From: Bacteroidales bacterium
GTDB lineage: Bacteria; Bacteroidota; Bacteroidia; Bacteroidales; VadinHA17
Assembly (NCBI GenBank): GCA_016709865.1
Contig: JADJLX010000002.1
Coordinates: forward strand, 1-64,000
Length of the DNA stretch: 64,000 nucleotides
Direction of reading: 5' to 3'
The notes beneath the pieces were generated by a model. It did no database searches. It was not told the origin of the DNA and was given only the letters and a program-made list of their open reading frames with translations. The position numbers and the translations under genes are program-made. Below are positions 18,231 through 26,965 of the stretch, in pieces (within the stretch, counting starts at the first letter, position 1; each line of letters opens with the position of its first letter).

Positions 18231-19034
18231 ATGAAACCGAGTCTATTTTATATATTACTCTTTTCCAGCACCTTTCTTCTTTCGTGTGAAAATGCGAAGG
18301 AGATGACAATAGAGAACGAAAATATGCCTTTGCTTTGGAAAGAAGTTTTTGCAGAAGATTTATATTTTGAATATACTTATAATGAGGCAAATCTTCTTTT
18401 TGAAAGGAAATCCAAATGGTCATATACTAGCTATTCTTACAATAATGACAATCAATTAGTTTCTTATGATATGTATGAAGACTGGCGCATGGCCAGCAGC
18501 GATTGGACTACAGCTCATGCAGCAATGAATAGAACTGATTGGGTTTCACCGAAGAATACTGAAATATCTGGCCAAGCAACTTATTCATACAATGATAATA
18601 AGTTGACAAAAATTACAGTAACACGTCTTCCAAGTGGTACTTCACATTACGTAATGTTTGAATATGATAATAATGACAGGATATCAAAGCAAACATTCTA
18701 TTCCAACAATCAACCAAGTGGTTTCCTTGAATATAGTTATGATGAAAGAGGCAACTTAATTCTTATGACGCACAAAGATTTAGTTAATGGAAGTCCAGTA
18801 GTAAGTTCCACAGAACAGTTCGAATTTGATGACAAAAATAACCCATACAAAGCATTTAAGCGACTTCTACAACCTGGAGTATATACCAATGAAAATAATA
18901 TAATAAAGAAAACATTGACCCTTAACATTAATGTCGCTGGAGTTGACAAAATTCAGGTAACAGAATCAACGTATGAATATAATTTACAGGATTATCCAAT
19001 AAAAAAAGGTGATGTCAAGTTTGAGTATAAATAA
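18231..19034 (+). CDS. YD-repeat-like lipoprotein, intact copy
   Basis: The 267-residue protein has signal peptide MKPSLFYILLFSSTFLLSC with lipobox LLSC. Repeated tyrosine/aspartate motifs (YSYNNDN, YSYNDNK, FEYDNND, YSYDERGN, FEFDDKN, YEYNLQD) at roughly 20-40-residue spacing suggest a YD/RHS-like beta sheet. Predicted outer-membrane or surface lipoprotein. It is the full-length copy of the frameshifted gene at 2544 and differs at scattered codons. Sole gene of cassette 8. Confidence 0.85.
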   Translation: MKPSLFYILLFSSTFLLSCENAKEMTIENENMPLLWKEVFAEDLYFEYTYNEANLLFERKSKWSYTSYSYNNDNQLVSYDMYEDWRMASSDWTTAHAAMNRTDWVSPKNTEISGQATYSYNDNKLTKITVTRLPSGTSHYVMFEYDNNDRISKQTFYSNNQPSGFLEYSYDERGNLILMTHKDLVNGSPVVSSTEQFEFDDKNNPYKAFKRLLQPGVYTNENNIIKKTLTLNINVAGVDKIQVTESTYEYNLQDYPIKKGDVKFEYK

Positions 19035-19162
19035 TCGTTTATTTGATCTCCAATTCATAAAAATAATTCACGAATTTTAATAGAAGTCATTAACAATCGG
19101 GACAATTTCGATATCAGTGACAGATTCGTTTGGACTCACAATTTTAATATTTCGCCTAAACA

Positions 19163-19434
19163 TAACCCGGATGGTTGAGGTAATAAGCTTGTCACAATTT
19201 TTGCTCGCCACCGTGACAATTTTATCTTGACACTTAACTTATCAATCATCTGCCAAATCCGTTTTTCCCGGCTCTGGACAAATCCAGAATCAGTGACAAT
19301 TTTATCGTTCGCCGGGACTGGCAAAAATTGCGCCATGGTGGCTTGCCCGCCGGGACTAATCCGACCTAAAGTACCAGGACACGTATCGGCGGACGGCGCC
19401 ACCAACGCTTACTACCGCAACCACCGAGCCGTTA
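19163..19434. repeat. LR9: attC-like boundary repeat, family B
   Basis: Outer stem GGTTGAGGTAATAAGC pairs with GCTTACTACCGCAACC. Nearly identical to LR3. Separates cassettes 8 and 9. Confidence 0.85.
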
Positions 19435-19489
19435 TGTTTAAGCGAGCGGCCGCATTTCCGGGACAGATTCTCTTTCGCCTAAACATAAC
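19431..19489. repeat. Head hairpin of cassette 9, barcode TATGTTTAAGCG
   Basis: GTTATGTTTAAGCG pairs with CGCCTAAACATAAC, which ends at 19489. The tail copy ends at 21535. The leader 19490-19797 holds TGAC-type motifs and a promoter but no gene. Confidence 0.8.
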
Positions 19490-19739
19490 TTTTCAGAGTA
19501 TAATAATCATCAAAAGTGACAATCTCTAGACCTTGAGAAAGACTCAATCGGTTTTTGCTCGCTACCTTGACAAATTCATCATGACTGGATATATCCTGCC
19601 CATTTATCGGGACTTTGGCATCTGGAAAACTTTATCATAATGCATCAATTGCTGGTCATATTTCAGGACTGGCAAAAACCTAGACAAATCTCACAAATAT
19701 GAAGGAAACTTCAATTGAAAAATATTTTTCAAGAATTAT

Positions 19740-19770
19740 TTGCATATTTACAAACTACGTTCTATATTTG
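19740..19770 (+). promoter_or_regulatory. Bacteroidota sigma-A-type promoter of the blaI-like gene
   Basis: TTG at 19740-19742 and TATATTTG at 19763-19770 are separated by 20 nt, close to the TTG-N19-TAnnTTTG consensus. The gene starts 27 nt downstream. TACAAACTA and TTTGTAG around it could form part of a BlaI-type operator (inference). Confidence 0.65.
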
Positions 19771-19797
19771 TAGAATGTAATTATTAAATATAGAGAC

Positions 19798-20175
19798 ATG
19801 CAATTAACAAAAGCGGAAGAACAGGTAATGCGTTATCTCTGGAATCTCGAAAAAGCATACCTAAAAAATATACTTGACGAATTTCCGGACCCGAAGCCTG
19901 CAACAACAACCATTGCAACATTATTAAAAAGAGTAATTGACAAAGGATTCGTTGGTTATCAGCAGCATGGAAGTAACAGAGAATACTTTCCTAAGGTCAA
20001 GAAAACAGATTACTTTTCTAAGCAGGTGAATTCCATGATTAAGGATTATTTTAATAATTCTGCATCTCAATTTGCTTCTTTCTTCACAAACGAGACTAAT
20101 TTGAATCTGACCGATCTCGAAGAAATTAAGCAGCTAGTTGAACAAAAGATAAAGTCAAAGAAAAAATCAAAGTGA
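19798..20175 (+). CDS. BlaI/MecI-family transcriptional repressor
   Basis: The 125-residue winged-helix protein begins LTKAEEQVMRYLWNLEKAYLKNIL and contains PATTTIATLLKRVIDKGFVGY, the recognition-helix region of the BlaI/MecI/CopY family, then a C-terminal dimerisation helix (DLEEIKQLVEQKI). In the family such repressors are cleaved or released after signalling by an M56 peptidase. The M56 gene follows after 1 nt, so the pair is one operon in cassette 9. No beta-lactamase gene is nearby; the regulated target is unknown. Confidence 0.88.
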   Translation: MQLTKAEEQVMRYLWNLEKAYLKNILDEFPDPKPATTTIATLLKRVIDKGFVGYQQHGSNREYFPKVKKTDYFSKQVNSMIKDYFNNSASQFASFFTNETNLNLTDLEEIKQLVEQKIKSKKKSK

Positions 20176-20176
20176 C

Positions 20177-21469
20177 ATGATTACTTTTCTCATCAAATCA
20201 ACGGTATGCCTTCTCATTCTATACGGGTTTTACCATATTTTTCTCCGGCATCAAAAGATCTTACTCTTCAATAGATTTTATTTGATTTTCTCGTTGGTAT
20301 TCTCAATGATTATTCCTCAGATTGATATCCCGATAAAATCTAGTCTTCCAATTAATAATACACTTGAAAAACTCACTTTTCCCACAGGACAACTAATTCA
20401 AAGAGAAGCTATAATTGAAAATTCTCCTACGGTATTTTCATTCCAATTTATATTAATAGCTCTCTTTATAGTTATTACATCAATCGTCTTGATTCGCTTT
20501 ATCCTTAACCTATTCAGGATTCTCAGTAAAATACTTAAAAGCAAAAAAGTAGATTATTCAAAAACTTCGCTTGTTCTAGTTGAAGAAAGAATTCTACCAT
20601 ATTCGTTTTTTAGGTACATTTTTGTCAATCGGACAGACTATGAGAATGGTAAAATAGAGAAAGAACTTCTAATACATGAAGAAGCCCATTGCTTGCAATA
20701 TCATTCAATTGACATTATAATAATCGAATTACTTAACATATTCCTTTGGTTCAATCCCGCTATCTGGCTCTTCAGAAAATCAATCCTCTTAAATCACGAG
20801 TATTACGCAGACAATAAAGTTCTGGCTTACAGAGATCCCATTGATTATCAACAGTTATTGCTAAATATTCTTCTACGAAACAATACTAACTATCTGGTCA
20901 GCAATTTCAAGTATTCATTTATTAAAAGCAGAATTAATATGATGACTAAAAGCAACCCTTTGCACAAATCGATCCTGAGAAAGTTTTCAGCTATCTCTTT
21001 ATTCCTGATAATGGCAATTACACTGACATTTAGCCAGAAAATTGAAAAAATGGATGTTTCCAAAAATATTGAAAACAAATGGTGGTTTCCGGTCACTCAA
21101 AAGCACAACATAGATCTTAAACAATATACTTTTATGGGAGATAGTAATCCAGCTTCAAGTGATACTAGTTACTTTTATTCTTTAGAACTTGGATTTGAGG
21201 CTAATTTGAATGATGGAACTTTTACACTTAAAGATCCTGTATTTATATATAAAGAGAGCGAAGAGGGTTATAATTTAATTGTGGCAGAATTTGCAAACCA
21301 TCTTTTAGGGACCAAAGAGTATAAATGGTTGAATGGCAAATGGGAATTTTTTAAGTTCGATTCAAAAGACAATAAACCAACTCACAGCATTTCATTTGAT
21401 GAGTTGACAATAGATATGAAAACCCGAAAAGCAACAATTAAAAAATTAACAGGTAAGGTTTATCTATAA
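20177..21469 (+). CDS. M56/BlaR1-family membrane metallopeptidase sensor
   Basis: The 430-residue protein has N-terminal transmembrane helices (about 5-20, 33-48, 90-117) and the zinc site HEEAH (167-171) with a distal NHEYYADNKVL (Glu208), as in M56 peptidases. A last membrane helix lies near 268-287. The C-terminal region after it (about 295-430) begins NKWWFPVTQKHNID and is homologous to nearly the whole mature protein encoded at 34147-34680; it presumably lies outside the cytoplasm as sensor domain. It is not a penicillin-binding domain by eye (no SxxK seen). Coupled to the BlaI-like repressor upstream. Confidence 0.85.
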   Translation: MITFLIKSTVCLLILYGFYHIFLRHQKILLFNRFYLIFSLVFSMIIPQIDIPIKSSLPINNTLEKLTFPTGQLIQREAIIENSPTVFSFQFILIALFIVITSIVLIRFILNLFRILSKILKSKKVDYSKTSLVLVEERILPYSFFRYIFVNRTDYENGKIEKELLIHEEAHCLQYHSIDIIIIELLNIFLWFNPAIWLFRKSILLNHEYYADNKVLAYRDPIDYQQLLLNILLRNNTNYLVSNFKYSFIKSRINMMTKSNPLHKSILRKFSAISLFLIMAITLTFSQKIEKMDVSKNIENKWWFPVTQKHNIDLKQYTFMGDSNPASSDTSYFYSLELGFEANLNDGTFTLKDPVFIYKESEEGYNLIVAEFANHLLGTKEYKWLNGKWEFFKFDSKDNKPTHSISFDELTIDMKTRKATIKKLTGKVYL

Positions 21470-21531
21470 ATACAAATATACCAACTGGACAGTCGTTTAG
21501 ACCCTGACAACTTTCAAATATCGCCTAAACA

Positions 21532-21874
21532 TAACAAGCGGGTAGGCTTAATTGCCTTCGCCAGCCCGGACAAATCCTTCATAACCCCAACGTCTATCAC
21601 CATTATTTACACCCACTTATTAAACTTTTGCACCGGGAGCAATCCTGCATCCGTGACAAAGTCTATGGGGCTGTCGGCCGACGCGCTGTTGTCATGGTTT
21701 TTGCATCGCCATCTGCCAACTTCTGTACCCGGAGCAATTCTCGCCGTTTATCGGGACACAGCCATCGTGACTATTTTATCATGACAGCCAACTTATCGCC
21801 ACTTATCGGGACTGTGCAAAAACGCATGCCAACCCTGACACGGACGGCAACTAATCCTAACCCGCTGGCCGTTA
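21532..21874. repeat. LR10: attC-like boundary repeat, family A
   Basis: Outer stem AGCGGGTAGGCTTAATTGCC pairs with GGCAACTAATCCTAACCCGCT (split as GGCAACTAATC and CTAACCCGCT), a compensated variant with one bulged base. Separates cassettes 9 and 10. Confidence 0.85.
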
Positions 21875-22078
21875 GCACAAATAGTCTTCGGTGTTATTGG
21901 CCTCCCGCCGCCATCTATTGTGTTTATCATGACAATCATATTTCGTGTCATCTGGACTGAAATATCGCCCCGCTTCTGCACCTTGACAACTTCGTCTGAA
22001 ACGCATATTTCGTATACCTGGAGAATTTTATCCGCCGGCCAATTCGGGACAATTCCTGCTAAAACTACTTGTGCTAAC
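21871..22078. repeat. Head hairpin of cassette 10, barcode TAGCACAAATAG
   Basis: GTTAGCACAAATAG pairs with CTACTTGTGCTAAC at 22065-22078. The same sequence closes the cassette at 22562. Head length 208 bp. Confidence 0.85.
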
Positions 22079-22175
22079 TCCCCAAGACAGCTATTTTTAA
22101 CCGGACAAATCCGTACCGCTTTGATAACTTGACTGCAACTATGCAAAATACATTACCTTTAAAAAAATAATCATT

Positions 22176-22364
22176 ATGACCATGGCAAAGCTTTTTTGGA
22201 TTTCTGCTCCACTTATCTGGACCATAAGTCTAATACTTCTAATTATCTCCTTGACTAATATTTTCCCAAACAATCCCTTAAAGCAATATAGCCTTGTAAT
22301 AGGACTTGGATTTATCTGTTTTTCAGGATTAATTGGGGTTTTCTACAAAAAATTGAAAAATTAA
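22176..22364 (+). CDS. 62-residue two-helix membrane protein, copy 1
   Basis: Starts MTMAKLFWISAPLIWTISLI and has two hydrophobic helices (about 7-29 and 38-56) joined by TNIFPNNPLKQYS, ending KKLKN. Near-identical copies are at 29825-30013 and 31367-31546. Only gene of cassette 10. I do not recognise a family. Sequence conservation in three cassettes, mainly with synonymous or conservative changes, suggests it is a real gene. Confidence 0.7.
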   Translation: MTMAKLFWISAPLIWTISLILLIISLTNIFPNNPLKQYSLVIGLGFICFSGLIGVFYKKLKN

Positions 22365-22558
22365 AATCCACAGCGTAAAGATACCATGACCATTTTATGT
22401 ATCCGGACTAATCAGGCCAGTCTTACATTGTTTGATTAAAGTATGACACTCTCCTATCAAAACCTTGCTGGGGTGACTGTTTCGCCACTTATTTCAGGAT
22501 TTAAGACTACCATGACAGCTTTCTCCTGCCGTGACAGTTTTAATTCTACTACTTGTGC

Positions 22559-22829
22559 TAACAAGGCTGGTGTGGGTAATAAGCTTGTCGCAATTTTTTT
22601 CTACCGGGACCATTTTATCGTAAACCAATACTTTCACTAATCTGTTAATTCCTGCATGCCGGCTCATGACAAATAAATGTACTATTGACACTTATTCCTT
22701 TCGCCGGGACTTTGAAAAAATTGCGCCATACCCGTCTTGCAACCGGGACCATTTTCTAGCTAAAGTTCCGGGACACGTAACGGTTGGCTGCGCCGGGTAA
22801 CGCTTACTACCTACACCAGCCGGCCGTTA
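22559..22829. repeat. LR11: attC-like boundary repeat, family C
   Basis: Outer stem GGCTGGTGTGGGTAATAAGC pairs with GCTTACTACCTACACCAGCC. Inner arm CAATTTTTT/AAAAAATTG. Separates cassettes 10 and 11. Confidence 0.85.
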
Positions 22830-22883
22830 TAGTTAATTGTTGAGTTTCTGCACGTTAGACAGCCCCTGACAACTAACTATAAC
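22826..22883. repeat. Head hairpin of cassette 11, barcode TATAGTTA
   Basis: GTTATAGTTA pairs with TAACTATAAC, which ends at 22883. The tail copy ends at 23827. Same barcode as cassettes 19 and 21. Confidence 0.8.
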
Positions 22884-23072
22884 AGAAAAGCGTTAATTCT
22901 GTACCTTGACAAATATCTCTTTCTCCCAGATTCATCACCTTGACTTTTCCGTCTGGACAGGTAATTTTCACTCATCTACCAGGATTTGTAACCTTGACAA
23001 TTTTATCTTGAAGATCTAATTTCAGCCCATCTGCCTGGATTGGATTATAATAATCTCTTGAGTTTTTAATGA

Positions 23073-23089
23073 CTGGCTTGGTTTTTGTT
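23073..23089 (+). promoter_or_regulatory. Sigma-54-like element
   Basis: CTGGCTTGGTTTTTGTT keeps GG-N10-GT, then GTGAAATTATTAACA, matching the cassette 6 and 18 promoters. Confidence 0.45.
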
Positions 23090-23205
23090 GTGAAATTATT
23101 AACACCAAGATCAAGACGATGAAAAAAATACCAAATATCAAACACCACATAAAATATCATATAGATTCCTCCGTTTGTTTAACTCAATACCTAATTTCTG
23201 CCACA

Positions 23206-23796
23206 ATGAAAAAAACAATTATTTTATTAAGCATTATTTGCCTGACTTCTTTGCTTTCTGGACAAGAACTCAGAGTTTCAGTTGCACCCACTTTGAGTAA
23301 TGTTTACCAATTCAAATATGTTAAAGGTACAACGTATGGGACAACTGGATTTGGATATGTTGGCAACATAGATTATTCATTTGTTACAAACAGAAAAGTA
23401 GAATTTGGAATCGGATTAGGATATCATATAAGTCAGGTTCTAATTTGGATTCCAATTATGTCGGACTTTACTGCTGATCACGAAAGAATAGATCTTTTCT
23501 CCATTAGCCTTAAATCAAAATTTAAGCTGCCAAAGGAATTCTATGCGAGCTTAGATCCCTCATTAGATTTTCAAGTAAATTATGACAGATTACTTGTTAC
23601 AGATAATCAGTCCGGATTGGGTATGTCATTTGGTATTGGAAGAAATTTCAGATTAAATGATGGTCTTTTGTTGAATATAGAACCAAGACTCTGGTTACAC
23701 AATCTTATACCATTTCATGAACTTGAAAGTCCGTTTAGGTTAGCCACTGCTGGTATAAACTTTGGACTAGTTTTCGGACATGTGTTCACAAAATAA
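23206..23796 (+). CDS. Small outer-membrane beta-barrel protein
   Basis: The 196-residue protein has signal peptide MKKTIILLSIICLTSLLSGQ. The mature part has alternating amphipathic strands (GYVGNIDYSF, KVEFGIGLGYHI, LFSISLKSKFKL, GMSFGIGRNF) and ends NFGLVFGHVF, typical of 8-10-strand barrels of the PorT/OmpW style. An in-frame upstream ATG at 23119 would add 29 residues with the leader-like start MKKIPNIKHH. I chose 23206 because it places the signal peptide at the N-terminus, although the promoter-to-ATG spacing seen at other cassettes fits 23119. Sole gene of cassette 11. Confidence 0.75.
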   Translation: MKKTIILLSIICLTSLLSGQELRVSVAPTLSNVYQFKYVKGTTYGTTGFGYVGNIDYSFVTNRKVEFGIGLGYHISQVLIWIPIMSDFTADHERIDLFSISLKSKFKLPKEFYASLDPSLDFQVNYDRLLVTDNQSGLGMSFGIGRNFRLNDGLLLNIEPRLWLHNLIPFHELESPFRLATAGINFGLVFGHVFTK

Positions 23797-23823
23797 ATTG
23801 ATAAGTAAAATTACAACTAACTA

Positions 23824-24172
23824 TAACACGGATGGTAGGCTTAATTGCCTTCGGCAGCCCGGACAAATTCGTAATCACCCCAAAGTCTATCACCATAATT
23901 TTCACCCACTTATTAAGTTTTGTACACCATGACCAATCCTGCTACCGTGACAAAGCCATTGGGGCTGCCGGCCCTCGCTCCTGTTGTCATGGTTTTTGCA
24001 TCACCGTCGTGACAATTTTTTCATACCGTGACAAATCCTGCCCACTTATCGGGACTCATTCATCTTGACAACTTTATCGTGACAGCCAAATCCTGCTCAT
24101 CTATCGGGACTGTGCAAAAACTCATGCCAACCCCGACACAGACGGCAACTAATCCTAACCACCGAGCCGTTA
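23824..24172. repeat. LR12: attC-like boundary repeat, family A
   Basis: Outer stem GGTAGGCTTAATTGCC pairs with GGCAACTAATCCTAACC. Arm 1 GGCAGCCC/GGGGCTGCC, a covarying version. Separates cassettes 11 and 12. Confidence 0.85.
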
Positions 24173-24228
24173 TAGTGCATTTGCGAATCATGCCTGACCC
24201 CAAATTTACACTCCAAACGCACTATAAC
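24169..24228. repeat. Head hairpin of cassette 12, barcode TATAGTGC
   Basis: GTTATAGTGC pairs with GCACTATAAC, which ends at 24228. The tail copy of the same sequence ends at 27795. Same head as cassette 16. Confidence 0.85.
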
Positions 24229-24627
24229 TCCAAATCCTATTTATAATTAAATTTGTATACCGTGACAAATCCTGCATCAAAGACAGTTACTCAAGACAGA
24301 CAATCAAGACTATTGAGTAATGGTTTTTGCATCGCCGTCGTGACAGTTTTATCGTGACAGGACAAATCGCAGCCTTTTATCGGGACTCAGTCATCTGGAC
24401 AACTTTATCTTGACATGGAAATCCTGCCCACTTATCGGGACTGTGCAAAAACTCATGCCAACCCTGACTGGCCAGCAACCAATCCTAATAACTGGGCCAT
24501 TAGCAGTAAGACGAGATAGCCCATTAGTATGATATTTTGTAATTCACTTACATATTTTATACTAATAATTTGCATTATTGTAATTTTATGATCTATATTT
24601 GTAAATCATTTACAAAATCAAGCAGTA
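24229..24627. other. Leader of cassette 12 with a decayed family A half-repeat
   Basis: No gene. Positions of about 24317-24505 carry the right arm of a family A LR (TGGTTTTTGCATCGCC with GTGCAAAAACTCATGCC) but lack the left outer stem, and the boundary reads GGCCATTAG instead of GCCGTTAG. A TATATTTG -7 box at 24594-24601, with a TTG 21 nt upstream, likely serves the ATPase gene. Confidence 0.6.
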
Positions 24628-25938
24628 ATGATTATTAATTTTAGCATTCAGAACTTTGCCTCAATAAAGGACAAACAAGTTTTATCTTTTGAGGCTGACA
24701 AGTCAGATCACCTCGAAAAGTATTATATCATTGAACCTCTTAAAGGAATAAGACTTTTGAAGGTAGGACTAATATATGGAGCGAATGCATCTGGTAAAAC
24801 CAATATTCTTAAAGCTCTAGAATTTTTAAGAGATCTTGTTCTAGAACCTGAAAGCAAAAAAACGGAACCATTAGACTTTAACCCATTTCTATTCGATTCA
24901 AACACGCCAAATGAGAATTCAATTCTCGCCATAGAGTTTATTCAGAATAAGATACGATACTTTTATGAAATTGAATTTAATAAGAGCGCTATAGTTAGAG
25001 AGAAACTCGATCATTATAATCCAAGTAAATCAAATGTTTTTAAAAGAACAACTGACCTAAAAAAGCAACTTTCAAAGATTATATTTGGCAGCAAAATCAA
25101 GAAAGATAAAAATAAAGATAAGGCTCTTGAATCAGTTACCCTATGGAATGTTTCAGTTTTAGGAGGATTCTTAAAAACTAATATTGAGTTAAAGGAATTA
25201 AAAGATGCTACTGACTGGTTTATAAATTACTTGAAACCTGTAATATTCTCCAAAACTCAATTAGAAGGATACATAACAGCAAAAATCGACACTAATGAAA
25301 TAGATAAATCGGATGTTATTAATATACTTAGAAAGGCAGATTTCAATATTTCGGATATCGTTATACAAAAAGAAGAACAAGACATCCCTGATGGCTTTAT
25401 TGAGTTGATGGAGAAACAGATTAAAAACCCCAGTGAGAGTATAAATGAACTTAAAAGCAAAGGGAAAATAACCGCTGCAAAGCTAGAATTTGAACACACA
25501 GTGAATGATCATAAATACAACTTACCATCAAAACTTGAATCACAAGGCACAATTAGGTACTTTGGCTTTGCAGGTATCCTAAGTATGATGATAAGAGATT
25601 CTATTGCAATTCCAATTGATGAACTTGAAGCCTCTTTACATCCTGATTTGTATATTCATTTCTTATTATCATTTATTACTAATTCAAAGAATTCTCAACT
25701 TATTGCCACAACACACAATAGAGAGATTTTGAATAATAAAGATATTTTCAGGAATGATTCAATTTGGTTTGCAGATAAAAAGGAAAGTTGTTCAACTGAA
25801 TTATATTCATTGTCTGACTTTGATAGCTCGGTAATAAGAGATACGAGTAATATTCTAAATGCCTACAAATATGGGAAACTTGGTGGCATTCCTAATCTTG
25901 GAGACTATTTCATTGATATAAATAATGAGAGTAAATAA
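24628..25938 (+). CDS. AAA ATPase, RloA/AbiLi-like
   Basis: The 436-residue SMC/OLD-type ATPase begins MIINFSIQNFASIKDKQVLSF, the usual start of COG1106-like proteins. Walker A is GANASGKT (51-58). A Walker B-like segment IAIPIDELEASLHP and a following SQLIATTHNREIL (switch His) are near the C-terminus. The central region is a charged insertion (about 140-290). The next gene overlaps by 14 nt and encodes an RloB-like protein. The pair matches RloA/RloB and lactococcal AbiLi/AbiLii, found in defence and restriction loci. A role in phage defence is inference from the family and from the neighbouring TIR gene. Confidence 0.85.
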   Translation: MIINFSIQNFASIKDKQVLSFEADKSDHLEKYYIIEPLKGIRLLKVGLIYGANASGKTNILKALEFLRDLVLEPESKKTEPLDFNPFLFDSNTPNENSILAIEFIQNKIRYFYEIEFNKSAIVREKLDHYNPSKSNVFKRTTDLKKQLSKIIFGSKIKKDKNKDKALESVTLWNVSVLGGFLKTNIELKELKDATDWFINYLKPVIFSKTQLEGYITAKIDTNEIDKSDVINILRKADFNISDIVIQKEEQDIPDGFIELMEKQIKNPSESINELKSKGKITAAKLEFEHTVNDHKYNLPSKLESQGTIRYFGFAGILSMMIRDSIAIPIDELEASLHPDLYIHFLLSFITNSKNSQLIATTHNREILNNKDIFRNDSIWFADKKESCSTELYSLSDFDSSVIRDTSNILNAYKYGKLGGIPNLGDYFIDINNESK

Positions 25939-26563
25939 AAGAATGCCGTGCAAGTGCCGGCAGAAATTCGCAATAATTGTTGATGGGGAATGTGAGTTCT
26001 GGTATATACAAATGCTTAAGCGGAATGAGCGATCATTAAATATAAACCTTGAACCTAAATTACCCCAAAAGAAATCTGTTACTGATCAATACAATAAATT
26101 AATTGAACTTTCATCAGAATACAATAAAGTTTTTTGGATCGTAGATTTTGATGTAATTATACGAGAGTCAAGAGAATCTAGAAGAGGTGAAAAACCAATA
26201 CAGACATTCTCACGATACTATCCGTTACTAAAAGAGCATCAAAATATAGAGGTTATAATTAACAATCCTTGTTTGGAGTATTGGTATTTATTACATTTCA
26301 AGCAAACTAACAGATATTATGATTCTTGTGATAGTTTAATACATGATTTAAAAAGAATTGAAGCACTTTCAGACTATGCCAAATCAGAAAAATTCTATAC
26401 AAGACTCAACCAAGATATCTATCTGAGATTGAAACCATTTCTAGGTACGGCAATAATACACTCAAACAGACTAGGTGACTTTGATTTATTAAACCCAGAA
26501 ACAGGAATCTCTCAAATGCAGCTACTTTTTGAGACAGATGATCTTAAATTTATTGTAAATTAA
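25925..26563 (+). CDS. RloB/AbiLii-like protein
   Basis: The 212-residue protein (or 206 from the ATG at 25943) has FAIIVDGECEFWYIQML near the N-terminus, VFWIVDFDV in the middle and INNPCLEYWYLLHF, all typical RloB family motifs. The spaced acidic residues (DGE, DFD) resemble a Toprim-like metal site. Translationally coupled to the RloA-like ATPase by a 14-nt overlap, so both probably act as a two-component effector. Its target nucleic acid is unknown. Confidence 0.82.
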   Translation: MRVNKRMPCKCRQKFAIIVDGECEFWYIQMLKRNERSLNINLEPKLPQKKSVTDQYNKLIELSSEYNKVFWIVDFDVIIRESRESRRGEKPIQTFSRYYPLLKEHQNIEVIINNPCLEYWYLLHFKQTNRYYDSCDSLIHDLKRIEALSDYAKSEKFYTRLNQDIYLRLKPFLGTAIIHSNRLGDFDLLNPETGISQMQLLFETDDLKFIVN

Positions 26564-26965
26564 TTCCTACTGTTCAAAGCAAGTTATAGTACATTTGCGA
26601 ATCCCGCCTGACCCTAAAATTGACTCACCCAAACACACTATAACTCCAAATCCTTTGTATAATTGAATTTATATACCTTGACAGATTCATCCCCAAAGAC
26701 AGTTCCTCAAGACAGACAATCAAGATTATTAAGTAATGGTTTTTGCATCGCCATCGTGATAGTTTAATCTTACCATGACCACCTCGTATAATTTGCCGGG
26801 ATTTATCCATCTGGAGAATTTTATCTTGACACTTAACTTTTCGGTCATCTGCCGGAACTATGCAAAAACAGCACAATTACACATACCTATTTTTCGCATT
26901 AAAATTTTAATTTTAGTATATTTACATAAAGCAATCTAATCTAACAATTTAAAAAGGTTATAGAC
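26564..26965. other. Internal decayed head and half-repeat inside cassette 12
   Basis: No gene. Positions 26583-26644 are a diverged copy of the TATAGTGC head (GTTATAGTAC and ACACTATAAC). This is followed by a decayed family A arm to about 26870 (TGGTTTTTGCATCGCC, ATGCAAAAACAG). It suggests that two cassettes fused and that the original boundary LR decayed. A TATATTTA at about 26919-26926 is a possible -7 box for the TIR gene. Confidence 0.55.

Noticed and set aside
24229..24627. CRISPR-like array from the recurring TGACAAATCCTGC words
   Set aside because: Word spacing is irregular, words are short and variable, there are no constant repeats with unique spacers, and no cas genes are present.
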